Source: an uncultured Riemerella sp.
GTDB lineage: Bacteria > Bacteroidota > Bacteroidia > Flavobacteriales > Weeksellaceae
Direction: 5' to 3'
DNA length: 28,924 nt
NCBI GenBank assembly: GCA_938037185.1
Contig: CALHQK010000015.1
Coordinates: 1 to 28,924, forward strand
Shown: one piece after another, positions 13,656 to 21,056 of the stretch
How the letters are laid out: the number at the start of each line of letters is the position of its first letter
Position numbering within the stretch: position 1 is the first letter of the stretch
Notes under the pieces: generated by a model
The model's input: the letters and a program-made list of their open reading frames with translations, nothing else
Told to the model about the DNA's origin: nothing
Database searches by the model: none
Position numbers and translations under genes: made by a program

Positions 13656-15296
13656 TTAGTTTGCTTCTTCGGCACGCATTTCTTTACCTTTGAATTTCAT
13701 GTAAGAAATGTTGCTGATTATCTCGTTTTTAAAGCTTTTTTCAACTTCGAAGAAAGTAAATTTATCTAAAATTTCAATATCTCCTATGTCTGCTCGGCGT
13801 TTGGATTTCGCTGTAGCTTTATTGATGATATCCAGCATGTCTACTTTTCTTAGTTTGTCCCTTTTACCAAGATTAAAGAAGAAACGCACCATATCGCCGC
13901 TGTTTTTCTTTCTGTCTTTGCCTCGTTTTCTGTCTCTGTCTCTTCGTTTGGATGGCAGGTCTTCCTCTTTGGAGAGCTTCTGTGCGGAAAGGTCGTTGCG
14001 GTCTTTGTAGTAAAGCGCAAGGTCTTTCAACTGAAATTGCAGAAGCTGGTGGACTAATTCCTCTTTGCTAAACTGAGACAAATCAGGGATTAAATTATCA
14101 TCAAAATCAAAATAATCATCATGTTCGGTTAATAATTTATCAAAAACACCAGCTACCTGCGCTTTGATGATTTCTTCCCCTTTTGGAATTTGTTTTTCTG
14201 TGAGTTCTATTTTAGTCTGTGCTTTTATTTGTTTCAGTTTTCTTGTCTCTTCTGGTTTTATCAGCGCCATAGAGATGCCGTCTTTCCCAGCACGCCCCGT
14301 TCTTCCGCTTCTATGGACGAAAACTTCTGGGTCATCAGGCAGGGAATAGTGAATTACATGCGTTAGAGAATTTACATCCAGCCCACGCGCCGCTACATCT
14401 GTTGCCACAAGAATTTCTATATTTTTCAGCCTAAATTTCTTCATCACCGTATCTCTCTGAGCCTGTGATAAATCACCATGAAGAGCATCCGCAGCATATC
14501 CGTTCTGCATAAGGAAATCTGCTACTTCCTGAGTTTCTGCTCTTGTTCGGCAGAAAATGATGGAGTATTGGTTCGGATTGGCATCTATCAGTCTCTTTAA
14601 GGCTTCTTTTTTCTGGCGGTAACTTACCACATAATATTCATGAGAAATATTTTTCTTCACAGCATTGATAGAACCTACAGAAATCTTATGCGGATTGGTA
14701 AGATAATTTTTAGAAATCCTTTCAACTTCTTTATTCATCGTTGCTGAGAAAAGAAGTGTTTGTTTTTCATCAGGTGTTTCTTTTAGAATGGTTTCCAAAT
14801 CATCTTTAAAGCCCATAGAAAGCATTTCATCAGCTTCGTCTAATACGAGCCAATGTATCGCTGAGAAATCAAGAGCTTTTCTTCCAATAAGGTCTATTAC
14901 CCTCCCTGGAGTTCCCACAATAATCTGTGGTTTTTCTCTTAGAGAGCGTATTTGTTCTACGATGCTACTTCCCCCATAAACAGCCACTGTTTTGATGTTT
15001 GGGAGGTATTTTGTATAGTTTTTGATGTCTTTGGTAATTTGGAGACAAAGCTCACGAGTAGGGCAAAGAACCAAAAGCTGGATTTTACGACTAGTGTCGT
15101 CTATCATATCCAGAATGGGTAGCGAGAATGCCGCTGTTTTGCCTGTTCCTGTTGCCGCAAGTGCGATAAGGTCGCGAATATCAGATAAGATAAAAGGAAT
15201 AGTCTGTTTCTGGATTTCTGTCGGCTGTTCGTAGCCGAGTTCGCCAACTGCCTTGATAATCTCAGGACTTAGGTTGGATTCCGTAAATGAATTCAT
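13656..15296 (-). CDS. deaD: DEAD-box RNA helicase with DbpA-type RNA-binding domain
   Basis: The 546-residue ATP-dependent RNA helicase has a canonical core. In order: a Q motif (QPTEIQ), AATGTGKT, PTRELCLQ, DEADEML, SATM, ARGLDV and HRSGRTGRAG. After the second RecA domain there is a charged linker with KRRDRDRKRGKDRKK, and then a DbpA-like RNA-binding domain starting at MVRFFFNLGKRDKL (about residue 465) and reaching the end. This layout matches CshA/DeaD/DbpA-type enzymes that act in ribosome assembly and mRNA turnover, often at low temperature. It is the second DEAD-box gene in the window and, unlike the one at 1051, keeps the exact DEAD motif. It is monocistronic between its -7 box and the hairpin at 13623. 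Confidence 0.93.
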   Translation of the reverse strand: MNSFTESNLSPEIIKAVGELGYEQPTEIQKQTIPFILSDIRDLIALAATGTGKTAAFSLPILDMIDDTSRKIQLLVLCPTRELCLQITKDIKNYTKYLPNIKTVAVYGGSSIVEQIRSLREKPQIIVGTPGRVIDLIGRKALDFSAIHWLVLDEADEMLSMGFKDDLETILKETPDEKQTLLFSATMNKEVERISKNYLTNPHKISVGSINAVKKNISHEYYVVSYRQKKEALKRLIDANPNQYSIIFCRTRAETQEVADFLMQNGYAADALHGDLSQAQRDTVMKKFRLKNIEILVATDVAARGLDVNSLTHVIHYSLPDDPEVFVHRSGRTGRAGKDGISMALIKPEETRKLKQIKAQTKIELTEKQIPKGEEIIKAQVAGVFDKLLTEHDDYFDFDDNLIPDLSQFSKEELVHQLLQFQLKDLALYYKDRNDLSAQKLSKEEDLPSKRRDRDRKRGKDRKKNSGDMVRFFFNLGKRDKLRKVDMLDIINKATAKSKRRADIGDIEILDKFTFFEVEKSFKNEIISNISYMKFKGKEMRAEEAN

Positions 15297-15325
15297 TAAA
15301 AGATCTTCTATTAAATATTAAGCTG

Positions 15326-15333
15326 CAAAGATA
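15326..15333 (-). promoter_or_regulatory. -7 box of the DeaD-type helicase
   Basis: The minus strand reads TATCTTTG followed by C, 29 bases before the ATG at 15296. It is identical in sequence to the tRNA-Lys box, but no clear -33 TTG was found. Confidence 0.5.
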
Positions 15334-15462
15334 GTAATTTTATTTGAATATGAAATATAATTTATCATTTGTACTTCATTTATAAAAAGAAAAAGCATTT
15401 TGGGTTAAAGAAACGATTTAATTTTATATAATTCACAATAGTTTTTTAGCTTAAAAATTCAT

Positions 15463-15470
15463 TAACTTTG
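15463..15470 (+). promoter_or_regulatory. -7 box of uvrA
   Basis: TAACTTTG followed by C fits TAnnTTTG and lies 17 bases before the uvrA ATG. A T-run at 15442-15447 stands where the -33 TTG should be. No SOS-type operator was recognised. Confidence 0.5.
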
Positions 15471-15487
15471 CCTATTAGTTTTTTCAT

Positions 15488-18274
15488 ATGATATCAGAAG
15501 AAAATATAGACATAAAGAAAGAGATTTTTGTAAAAAATGCTCATCTTAACAACCTGAAAAACATAGATGTAGTCATTCCTAAGAATAAGCTGGTAGTTAT
15601 TACAGGAGTGTCTGGGAGCGGCAAATCTTCTTTAGCTTTTGACACCATTTATGCCGAAGGACAGCGGCGCTATGTGGAGAGTTTAAGCTCTTATGCTCGT
15701 CAGTTTTTGGGCAAATTAGAAAAACCGAAAGTGGATGATATCAAAGGATTAGCTCCATCAATCGCTATTCAACAGAAAGTAATTTCTTCCAACCCGCGCT
15801 CCACAGTGGGGACATCTACGGAAGTTTATGATTACCTGAAACTGCTTTTTGCCAGAATAGGGAGGACTTACTCACCTGTTTCAGGGCAGGAGGTCACGAA
15901 AAACAGCGTTTCGGATGTGATAGATTTCATTAAGGCATCTCCGGCAGGTACTGTATTTCTGCTTCGCACTCCTCTGAAATACGAAGTTTCATCGTTTAAA
16001 GAAACTTTAAATACACTAAAAATCTCTGGTTTTACGCGTTTGGAAGTCGCTGGAAATCTCGCAGGAATAGAAGATTTGGAAAGTTTTGGCTTTATTCCGG
16101 AAGAAGGTATAGATATTCAGCTTGTTATAGATAGATTTTCTTTTGAAGATGATGAACATTTCTTACAGCGCCTTGCGGATTCTGTGCAGATGGCCTTTTA
16201 CGAAGGCAGAGGATATTGTTCATTAAAAAATGAAAAGGGCGAAATTAAAGCGTTTTCTAATAAATTTGAGGCCGATGGAATGGATTTCTTAGAGCCTAAT
16301 GTTCATTTTTTTAGCTTTAATAATCCTTATGGAGCGTGTCCTACATGCGAGGGATACGGCAAAGTGATAGGCATAGATGAAGATTTGGTCATTCCCAATA
16401 AGGCTCTTTCTGTTTTCGAAGATGCTGTAGCCCCTTGGAAAGGCGATACAATGAGGGAATGGAAGCGCAAATTTATTCAAGCGGCCAAAGATTTCCCTAT
16501 ACATCGCCCTTACCATGAATTAACAAAAGAACAGAAAAAACTCCTTTGGCGAGGAACAGGGAAAAGCAATTTTCCTTGCATAGATAATTTTTTCAAGATG
16601 CTGGAGGACAATCTTTATAAAATCCAGTACCGAGTAATGCTTTCGCGATACAGAGGCAAAACTCTATGTCCGGACTGTGAGGGGCTCAGACTGCGGAAAG
16701 AAACCGAGTGGGTGAAAGTCGGCGGGTATAATATCCAGACATTAGTAGAACTCCCTTTGGATGAGCTTCTTCCGTTGATTAAAAGCCTGAAACTTACCCA
16801 ATATGAAAACGAAGTAGCCAAAAGACTTTTGTATGAAATCACCTCCCGTTTAGAGTTTCTCATTAAAGTAGGTTTGGGATATCTTACCCTGAACCGAACC
16901 TCCAATACTCTTTCTGGCGGGGAGAGCCAGAGGATAAATTTAGCCACGAGCTTGGGGAGTTCGCTGGTCGGTTCTATTTATATCCTTGATGAACCTTCTA
17001 TTGGGCTGCACTCTCGCGATACGGAAAATCTCATCAGTGTTTTGAAACAGCTCTGTGCCTTAGGAAATACCGTAATAGTGGTAGAGCATGATGAAGATGT
17101 GATGCGGGCGGCAGACTATATCATAGACATAGGTCCAGAAGCTGGTTTTCTTGGCGGCAAACTGGTTTTTGCAGGAGATTTTAAAGATTTGAAGAAAGCC
17201 AAAACCCTTACGGCAGACTATCTCACAGGCAGACTGAAGATAGAAGTTCCTCCAAAAAGAAGAAAAGCAAAAGAATTTGTCCGCATCAAAGGGGCGAGAC
17301 AGAATAATCTAAAAAATATAAATGTAGATATGCCTTTGGAGATGCTTACCGTAGTTACGGGCGTTTCGGGGTCTGGTAAATCTACACTCATGAAAGAGGT
17401 TTTAGCTAATGACATCCAAATTCAGCTTGGAATGGGAGGTAAAAAAGGAGATTATGACAGCGTGGAGTTTCCTAAACCTTTAGTTAAAGGTATTGAAATG
17501 ATAGACCAAAACCCTGTCGGAAAGTCTTCGCGTTCCAATCCGGTAACTTATCTAAAAGCCTATGATGACATCCGAGACCTTTTCGCGAAGCAGAAATCAG
17601 CGAAGGCAGCGGGATTATTACCCAAACATTTTTCCTTTAATGTAGATGGAGGAAGATGTGATGAATGCAAGGGCGAGGGAGTAATCACCGTTTCTATGCA
17701 GTTTATGGCAGATATTGAGCTGGAATGTGAAGTCTGCAATGGAACACGCTTTAAGAGAGAAGTATTGGATATCAAATACAACGAAAAAAATATCTCGGAT
17801 ATCCTGCACATGACCGTAGATGAGGCTCTTTTGTTCTTCGGCGCACATAAAGAAGAAAAAATAGTCACAAAACTACAGCCATTGCAGGATGTGGGGCTTG
17901 GTTATTTACAGCTGGGGCAGAGTTCTTCCACGCTTTCTGGAGGGGAGGCGCAGCGGATGAAACTGGCTTCGTTTCTTGTAAAAGGAGCAACCACAGAGAA
18001 AACATTATTCATCTTTGATGAGCCCTCTACGGGACTGCATTTTCATGATATTAACAAACTGATGAAATCTTTGCAGGCACTTATTGACTTGGGACATTCA
18101 GTTTTTGTGATAGAGCACCAGCCGGACATCATAAAATGTGCAGACTGGATAATAGACATAGGCCCAGAGGCAGGAAAGCACGGCGGCGAAGTAGTATTCA
18201 GCGGGGTGCCGGAAGATTTGGTGAAATGTAAGCAGTCACACACGGCGAAATATATAGAAGAAAAACTAAAATAA
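15488..18274 (+). CDS. uvrA: Excinuclease ABC subunit A
   Basis: The 928-residue UvrA is the damage-sensing ATPase of nucleotide excision repair; it dimerises and loads UvrB at lesions. Both ABC modules are complete. The first has Walker A GVSGSGKSSLAF, signature TLSGGESQR and Walker B YILDEPSIGLH. The second has GVSGSGKSTLM, TLSGGEAQR and LFIFDEPSTGLH. The C-terminal zinc module has two CxxC pairs (Cys724/727 and Cys747/750). The N-terminal one has only one pair (Cys284/287): the first CxxC is replaced by a FSNKFEADGMDF stretch. I recall the same pattern in one of the two UvrA forms of Bacteroides, so it is probably clade-specific, not damage. Length is near the E. coli 940. Confidence 0.95.
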   Translation: MISEENIDIKKEIFVKNAHLNNLKNIDVVIPKNKLVVITGVSGSGKSSLAFDTIYAEGQRRYVESLSSYARQFLGKLEKPKVDDIKGLAPSIAIQQKVISSNPRSTVGTSTEVYDYLKLLFARIGRTYSPVSGQEVTKNSVSDVIDFIKASPAGTVFLLRTPLKYEVSSFKETLNTLKISGFTRLEVAGNLAGIEDLESFGFIPEEGIDIQLVIDRFSFEDDEHFLQRLADSVQMAFYEGRGYCSLKNEKGEIKAFSNKFEADGMDFLEPNVHFFSFNNPYGACPTCEGYGKVIGIDEDLVIPNKALSVFEDAVAPWKGDTMREWKRKFIQAAKDFPIHRPYHELTKEQKKLLWRGTGKSNFPCIDNFFKMLEDNLYKIQYRVMLSRYRGKTLCPDCEGLRLRKETEWVKVGGYNIQTLVELPLDELLPLIKSLKLTQYENEVAKRLLYEITSRLEFLIKVGLGYLTLNRTSNTLSGGESQRINLATSLGSSLVGSIYILDEPSIGLHSRDTENLISVLKQLCALGNTVIVVEHDEDVMRAADYIIDIGPEAGFLGGKLVFAGDFKDLKKAKTLTADYLTGRLKIEVPPKRRKAKEFVRIKGARQNNLKNINVDMPLEMLTVVTGVSGSGKSTLMKEVLANDIQIQLGMGGKKGDYDSVEFPKPLVKGIEMIDQNPVGKSSRSNPVTYLKAYDDIRDLFAKQKSAKAAGLLPKHFSFNVDGGRCDECKGEGVITVSMQFMADIELECEVCNGTRFKREVLDIKYNEKNISDILHMTVDEALLFFGAHKEEKIVTKLQPLQDVGLGYLQLGQSSSTLSGGEAQRMKLASFLVKGATTEKTLFIFDEPSTGLHFHDINKLMKSLQALIDLGHSVFVIEHQPDIIKCADWIIDIGPEAGKHGGEVVFSGVPEDLVKCKQSHTAKYIEEKLK

Positions 18275-18327
18275 ATACAAGTTTTGCTTCTGAAATAATT
18301 TATCATTTTATAATTTAATTTTAAGAA

Positions 18328-18573
18328 ATGGGAGATTTAAGCTTTGGAGAGATTTTCGTTATTTTTTTAGCAATAGTGATACTATTCGGGCCGAAAAAAA
18401 TACCACAGATAGCCAGAGAACTAGGGCAGGGACTTAGGAAAATGAGAGGCGCTGTGGATGATATAAAACAAGAAATCATGAAAGAAACGGACGAACCCAT
18501 ATCCGAAATACGCGATGAGATAGAAAAAGCCAAAAAAGAAATAGAAAATCCCGATAAACCTACACAAGAATAA
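18328..18573 (+). CDS. tatA: Twin-arginine translocase subunit TatA/TatE
   Basis: The 81-residue protein starts with a short periplasmic end, one transmembrane helix (EIFVIFLAIVILF) and the conserved Phe-Gly hinge FGPKKIP. An amphipathic helix follows (ARELGQGLRKMRGAVDDIKQEI), then a highly charged tail. TatA multimers form the pore-lining component that moves folded proteins across the inner membrane. No tatB or tatC is visible in the window. The gene lies 53 bases after uvrA. The PAP2 gene begins on the very next base after its stop, so those two are very likely translated from one message. Confidence 0.94.
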   Translation: MGDLSFGEIFVIFLAIVILFGPKKIPQIARELGQGLRKMRGAVDDIKQEIMKETDEPISEIRDEIEKAKKEIENPDKPTQE

Positions 18574-19131
18574 ATGGAATTTATTTTACAAGACAAGGAA
18601 TTATTTCTTTATCTTAACAATTTGGGAAATCCAGCCTTTGATGCTTTCTGGAGTTTCGTTTCTGGGAAATTTTCTTGGATACCGCTTTACGCCGCATTAT
18701 TGTATTTATTGTATAAAAACTTCACTCCGAGGCAGCTTTTGTATATTATTTTGCTTTTGGCCTTAGGAATTGCTTTTTCAGACCAGCTGGCGGGTGTTTT
18801 CAAGAGAGGATTTCTCCGGCTCAGACCCTGCCATGACGAGGCTCTTATCCCTTATATGCGGATAGTGGAATGCGGCGGAAAATACGGCTTTTATTCCAGC
18901 CATGCTTCCAATACATTTTTCTTGGCTGCCTATCTAAGTTCGCTCCTCGGCGGGCGATACAGGTTTTTAGCCCTCTTTTTGTTCATCTGGGCGGCGGTAG
19001 TGTCCTACAGCAGGATTTATCTTGGCGTTCATTTTCCGCTGGATATCCTCACTGGGGCGGTTGCAGGCACGGTATTGGGGAGAGCTTTCGCACTTCTGTT
19101 TAATAGGATTTCCCAAAGAAACAAATACTGA
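18574..19131 (+). CDS. PAP2 family lipid phosphatase
   Basis: This 185-residue membrane protein has about five hydrophobic segments and the three PAP2 motifs. They are KRGFLRLRP (motif 1), YSSHAS with the catalytic-type His (motif 2, normally PSGH, here SSHA) and SRIYLGVHFPLD (motif 3). The active residues face the periplasm. Such enzymes dephosphorylate undecaprenyl pyrophosphate or other lipid phosphates, and the exact substrate cannot be told. The ATG follows the tatA stop without a gap. The stop is at 19129, and a degenerate 21-base repeat array begins within about 6 bases after it. Confidence 0.9.
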   Translation: MEFILQDKELFLYLNNLGNPAFDAFWSFVSGKFSWIPLYAALLYLLYKNFTPRQLLYIILLLALGIAFSDQLAGVFKRGFLRLRPCHDEALIPYMRIVECGGKYGFYSSHASNTFFLAAYLSSLLGGRYRFLALFLFIWAAVVSYSRIYLGVHFPLDILTGAVAGTVLGRAFALLFNRISQRNKY

Positions 19132-19136
19132 AAACA

Positions 19137-19619
19137 CCTTTCAGAACCTTCTACAAAAGCCTTTTTTGCTTCCCGAAGTATATCGGAATGAAGCCGATGT
19201 CCCTCCATTGAGGCAAAATGTTCCTCCGTTGAGGTTAAAAGCCTCAACGATGAGACAAAATGTCTTAACAATAAGAAAAAAAGCCCCAACGAAGAGACAA
19301 AATACCTCAACAGATGGGTAAAATGCCCCTCCGGATATACTTTTAGCCTCAAAAAACACGCTTGAGACCTATCCAGACCTACAAAAAGCGTGTCCGAACC
19401 TACAAAAAACATATTCAAACCTATAAAAAGTAGCTTTGGAGGGATAAAATATAGGTTGGGATTGATGAAAATTAGGTTTAAAATCTTAAAAAGTAGATTG
19501 GCATTAACGAAAAGAAAATCAGCACCTGCGAAATGTGGTCTGGTCTTTACAAAATGTAAGTAGGGACTTACAAAAAATCCCTTCGGATGGACAAAGAGCG
19601 TGTCCGGAGGGAGAGCGGG
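19137..19619. repeat. Degenerate 21-bp tandem repeat array filling the PAP2-rlmH gap
   Basis: From 19200 to 19619 the sequence divides without any gap into 20 consecutive units of exactly 21 bases. A less clear unit (for example CCTTTCAGAACCT followed by ACAAAAG) reaches back to about 19137. Units differ widely in their first half but most end in an A-tract followed by G, with ACAAAATG or ACAAAAAG as common endings (units at 19242, 19368, 19410 and 19536, for example). Short related blocks occur, such as GTGTCCG at 19390 and 19600, and CCTACAAAAA at 19378 and 19399. Twenty-one bases equal two helical turns and also seven codons. The stretch lies between two convergent gene ends and contains no recognised gene. 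Confidence 0.85.
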
Positions 19620-19625
19620 GCGGTG

Positions 19626-20096
19626 TCAGTCGTTATGATAAGGTTTTCCCTGTAAAATAGTGGCGGCGCGGTAGAGCTGTTCTGCGAAGAAAAGCCGAAT
19701 CATCTGGTGTGTGAAGGTCATCTTAGAGAGCGAAATTTTCCCATCAGCCCTCTGATAGATTTCCTCTGCAAAGCCATACGCCCCACCGATGAGGAAACAG
19801 ACCCGCTTAACCGAAGAACCCAGCCACGCATCCACCTTTTCAGAAAACTCTCGGCTGGTGTATTCTTTCCCTTTTTCATCTAAAAGAATGACCAAATCTG
19901 AATTGTCAATTTGGTTTAAGAATAATTTTGCTTCTTCTTTTTTCAGTAAATCGGGCGAGAGGTTTTTGGTTTTTACATCCGGAATGGTGGTAATTTCAAA
20001 GTTCCAATGTTTGGGAAGCCGCGCCGTATAGTAGGAAATAAGGGCGGAGATTTCTTTGTCATCAGTTTTTCCGATGCAAATAAGATTAAATTTCAT
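19626..20096 (-). CDS. rlmH: 23S rRNA (pseudouridine(1915)-N(3))-methyltransferase RlmH
   Basis: The 156-residue SPOUT-class enzyme methylates pseudouridine 1915 in helix 69 of 23S rRNA, at the subunit interface of the assembled ribosome. It opens with MKFNLICIGKT. It carries LVILLDEKGKEYTSREF and the knot-forming SAM-binding region FLIGGAYGF. Near the end are SLSKMTFTHQMIRLFFAEQLYRA and the terminal KPYHND, which matches the conserved Pro-Tyr-His ending of the family. The length is the family standard. Its -7 box overlaps the region used by the divergent yihY promoter. Directly after its TGA stop the same frame stays open through the 21-base repeat array. Confidence 0.96.
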   Translation of the reverse strand: MKFNLICIGKTDDKEISALISYYTARLPKHWNFEITTIPDVKTKNLSPDLLKKEEAKLFLNQIDNSDLVILLDEKGKEYTSREFSEKVDAWLGSSVKRVCFLIGGAYGFAEEIYQRADGKISLSKMTFTHQMIRLFFAEQLYRAATILQGKPYHND

Positions 20097-20107
20097 ATAC
20101 TTTTCTT

Positions 20108-20115
20108 TATCTTTG
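20108..20115 (+). promoter_or_regulatory. -7 box of the YihY/BrkB gene
   Basis: TATCTTTG followed by C lies 16 bases before the ATG at 20132 and fits TAnnTTTG. It lies within a 35-base divergent promoter region, only 4 bases from the opposite-strand box at 20120. Confidence 0.5.
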
Positions 20116-20119
20116 CCTG

Positions 20120-20127
20120 CAAATATA
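20120..20127 (-). promoter_or_regulatory. -7 box of rlmH
   Basis: The minus strand reads TATATTTG followed by C, 23 bases before the rlmH ATG at 20096. It lies back to back with the yihY box, so the two polymerase sites overlap and probably exclude each other. Confidence 0.5.
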
Positions 20128-20131
20128 AATA

Positions 20132-21052
20132 ATGCAAGTAAAGTTGAAAAAAACTCTATATAAATTTTATATTTTTTTAGATAATATCTATCTGCCCGTA
20201 TTGGATATCTCTCTTTGGGGACTTCTGAGGATTTATGTGGGCGGTATTTTCCGAAATCAGGTAATAAAACAGGCTTCCAGCATATCGTGGAGTTTTTTCC
20301 TGAGTTTATTTCCGTTTATTTTGTTTCTGCTTTCGGTGTTGCCGTATCTTCCGCACTATGATGAGCTTTACCATTACATTTTCAAGGTAGCGATGCCGCG
20401 TCTCCTCCCAGCACATATGAAATCCGATGTGATAGGCTACATAGAGAGTAATATAATCCCAAATATAAAGCGGATAAGCAACTTTACGGTGTTGCTGGCG
20501 GTGATTTTTGCCACGAACGGAACTTATTCGCTGATAAATGGTTTTGATGAAAACACGGAACACCAGCGAGGTTTGGTGCAGGAGTATGTTTTGGCGTTTT
20601 TTATTACGCTGGGCTTTACAGGCGTTATCTTGGCGAGTCTTTTCGGGGTCTATTATGCGGAAATTGTAGTGCGTCTGTTGATGCCCGAACAATATGAGCT
20701 GAACTGGATTTTCAGCCACCTGACGAAGATTATAGGTCTGGTTTCTTTTCCGCTGTTTTATTTTCTTTCGCTGGCATTGCTTTATAGAGTGGGGGCTACA
20801 GGCATCCGGCAGATGAACCAAGCTGTACCTGGTGCGGTATTTACCACGGTATTGTTTATGCTTACCACTTATGTTTTTGCGATTTACATCAAGAATTTTG
20901 CTCGGTATAATGTCCTTTACGGCTCTATCGGCTCTATGATTTTACTGATGATTTGGGTAAATGTAAATGTAGTCCTTGTCCTTTTAGGAAACGAGCTTAA
21001 TTTAGCCATTGCTAAAATACATTCTGATAACCGCGAGAAAAAATCATTATAA
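20132..21052 (+). CDS. YihY/BrkB family inner-membrane protein
   Basis: The 306-residue polytopic membrane protein has about six hydrophobic segments. These include FFLSLFPFILFLLSVLPYL, FTVLLAVIFATNGTYSLI, YVLAFFITLGFTGVILASLF and the last pair ending in MILLMIWVNVNVVLVLLGNELN. The motifs ASSISWSFFLSLFPF, ATNGTYSLINGFD and YGSIGSMILLMIW are characteristic of YihY/BrkB proteins. The family is old and widespread but its biochemical role is not settled; an early RNase BN assignment for it was later withdrawn. It is a single gene facing convergent nhaA, whose stop is 4 bases away. Confidence 0.9.
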   Translation: MQVKLKKTLYKFYIFLDNIYLPVLDISLWGLLRIYVGGIFRNQVIKQASSISWSFFLSLFPFILFLLSVLPYLPHYDELYHYIFKVAMPRLLPAHMKSDVIGYIESNIIPNIKRISNFTVLLAVIFATNGTYSLINGFDENTEHQRGLVQEYVLAFFITLGFTGVILASLFGVYYAEIVVRLLMPEQYELNWIFSHLTKIIGLVSFPLFYFLSLALLYRVGATGIRQMNQAVPGAVFTTVLFMLTTYVFAIYIKNFARYNVLYGSIGSMILLMIWVNVNVVLVLLGNELNLAIAKIHSDNREKKSL

Positions 21053-21056
21053 AATA

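Noticed and set aside
19137..19619. Possible CRISPR or simple satellite explanation for the 21-bp array
   Set aside because: Units are directly adjacent without spacers and differ too much to be a recent slippage satellite; they keep length and A-tract position rather than identity.
20306..20821. 171-codon frame opposite the YihY gene
   Set aside because: It is a shadow frame; the + strand frame has clear membrane segments and family motifs.
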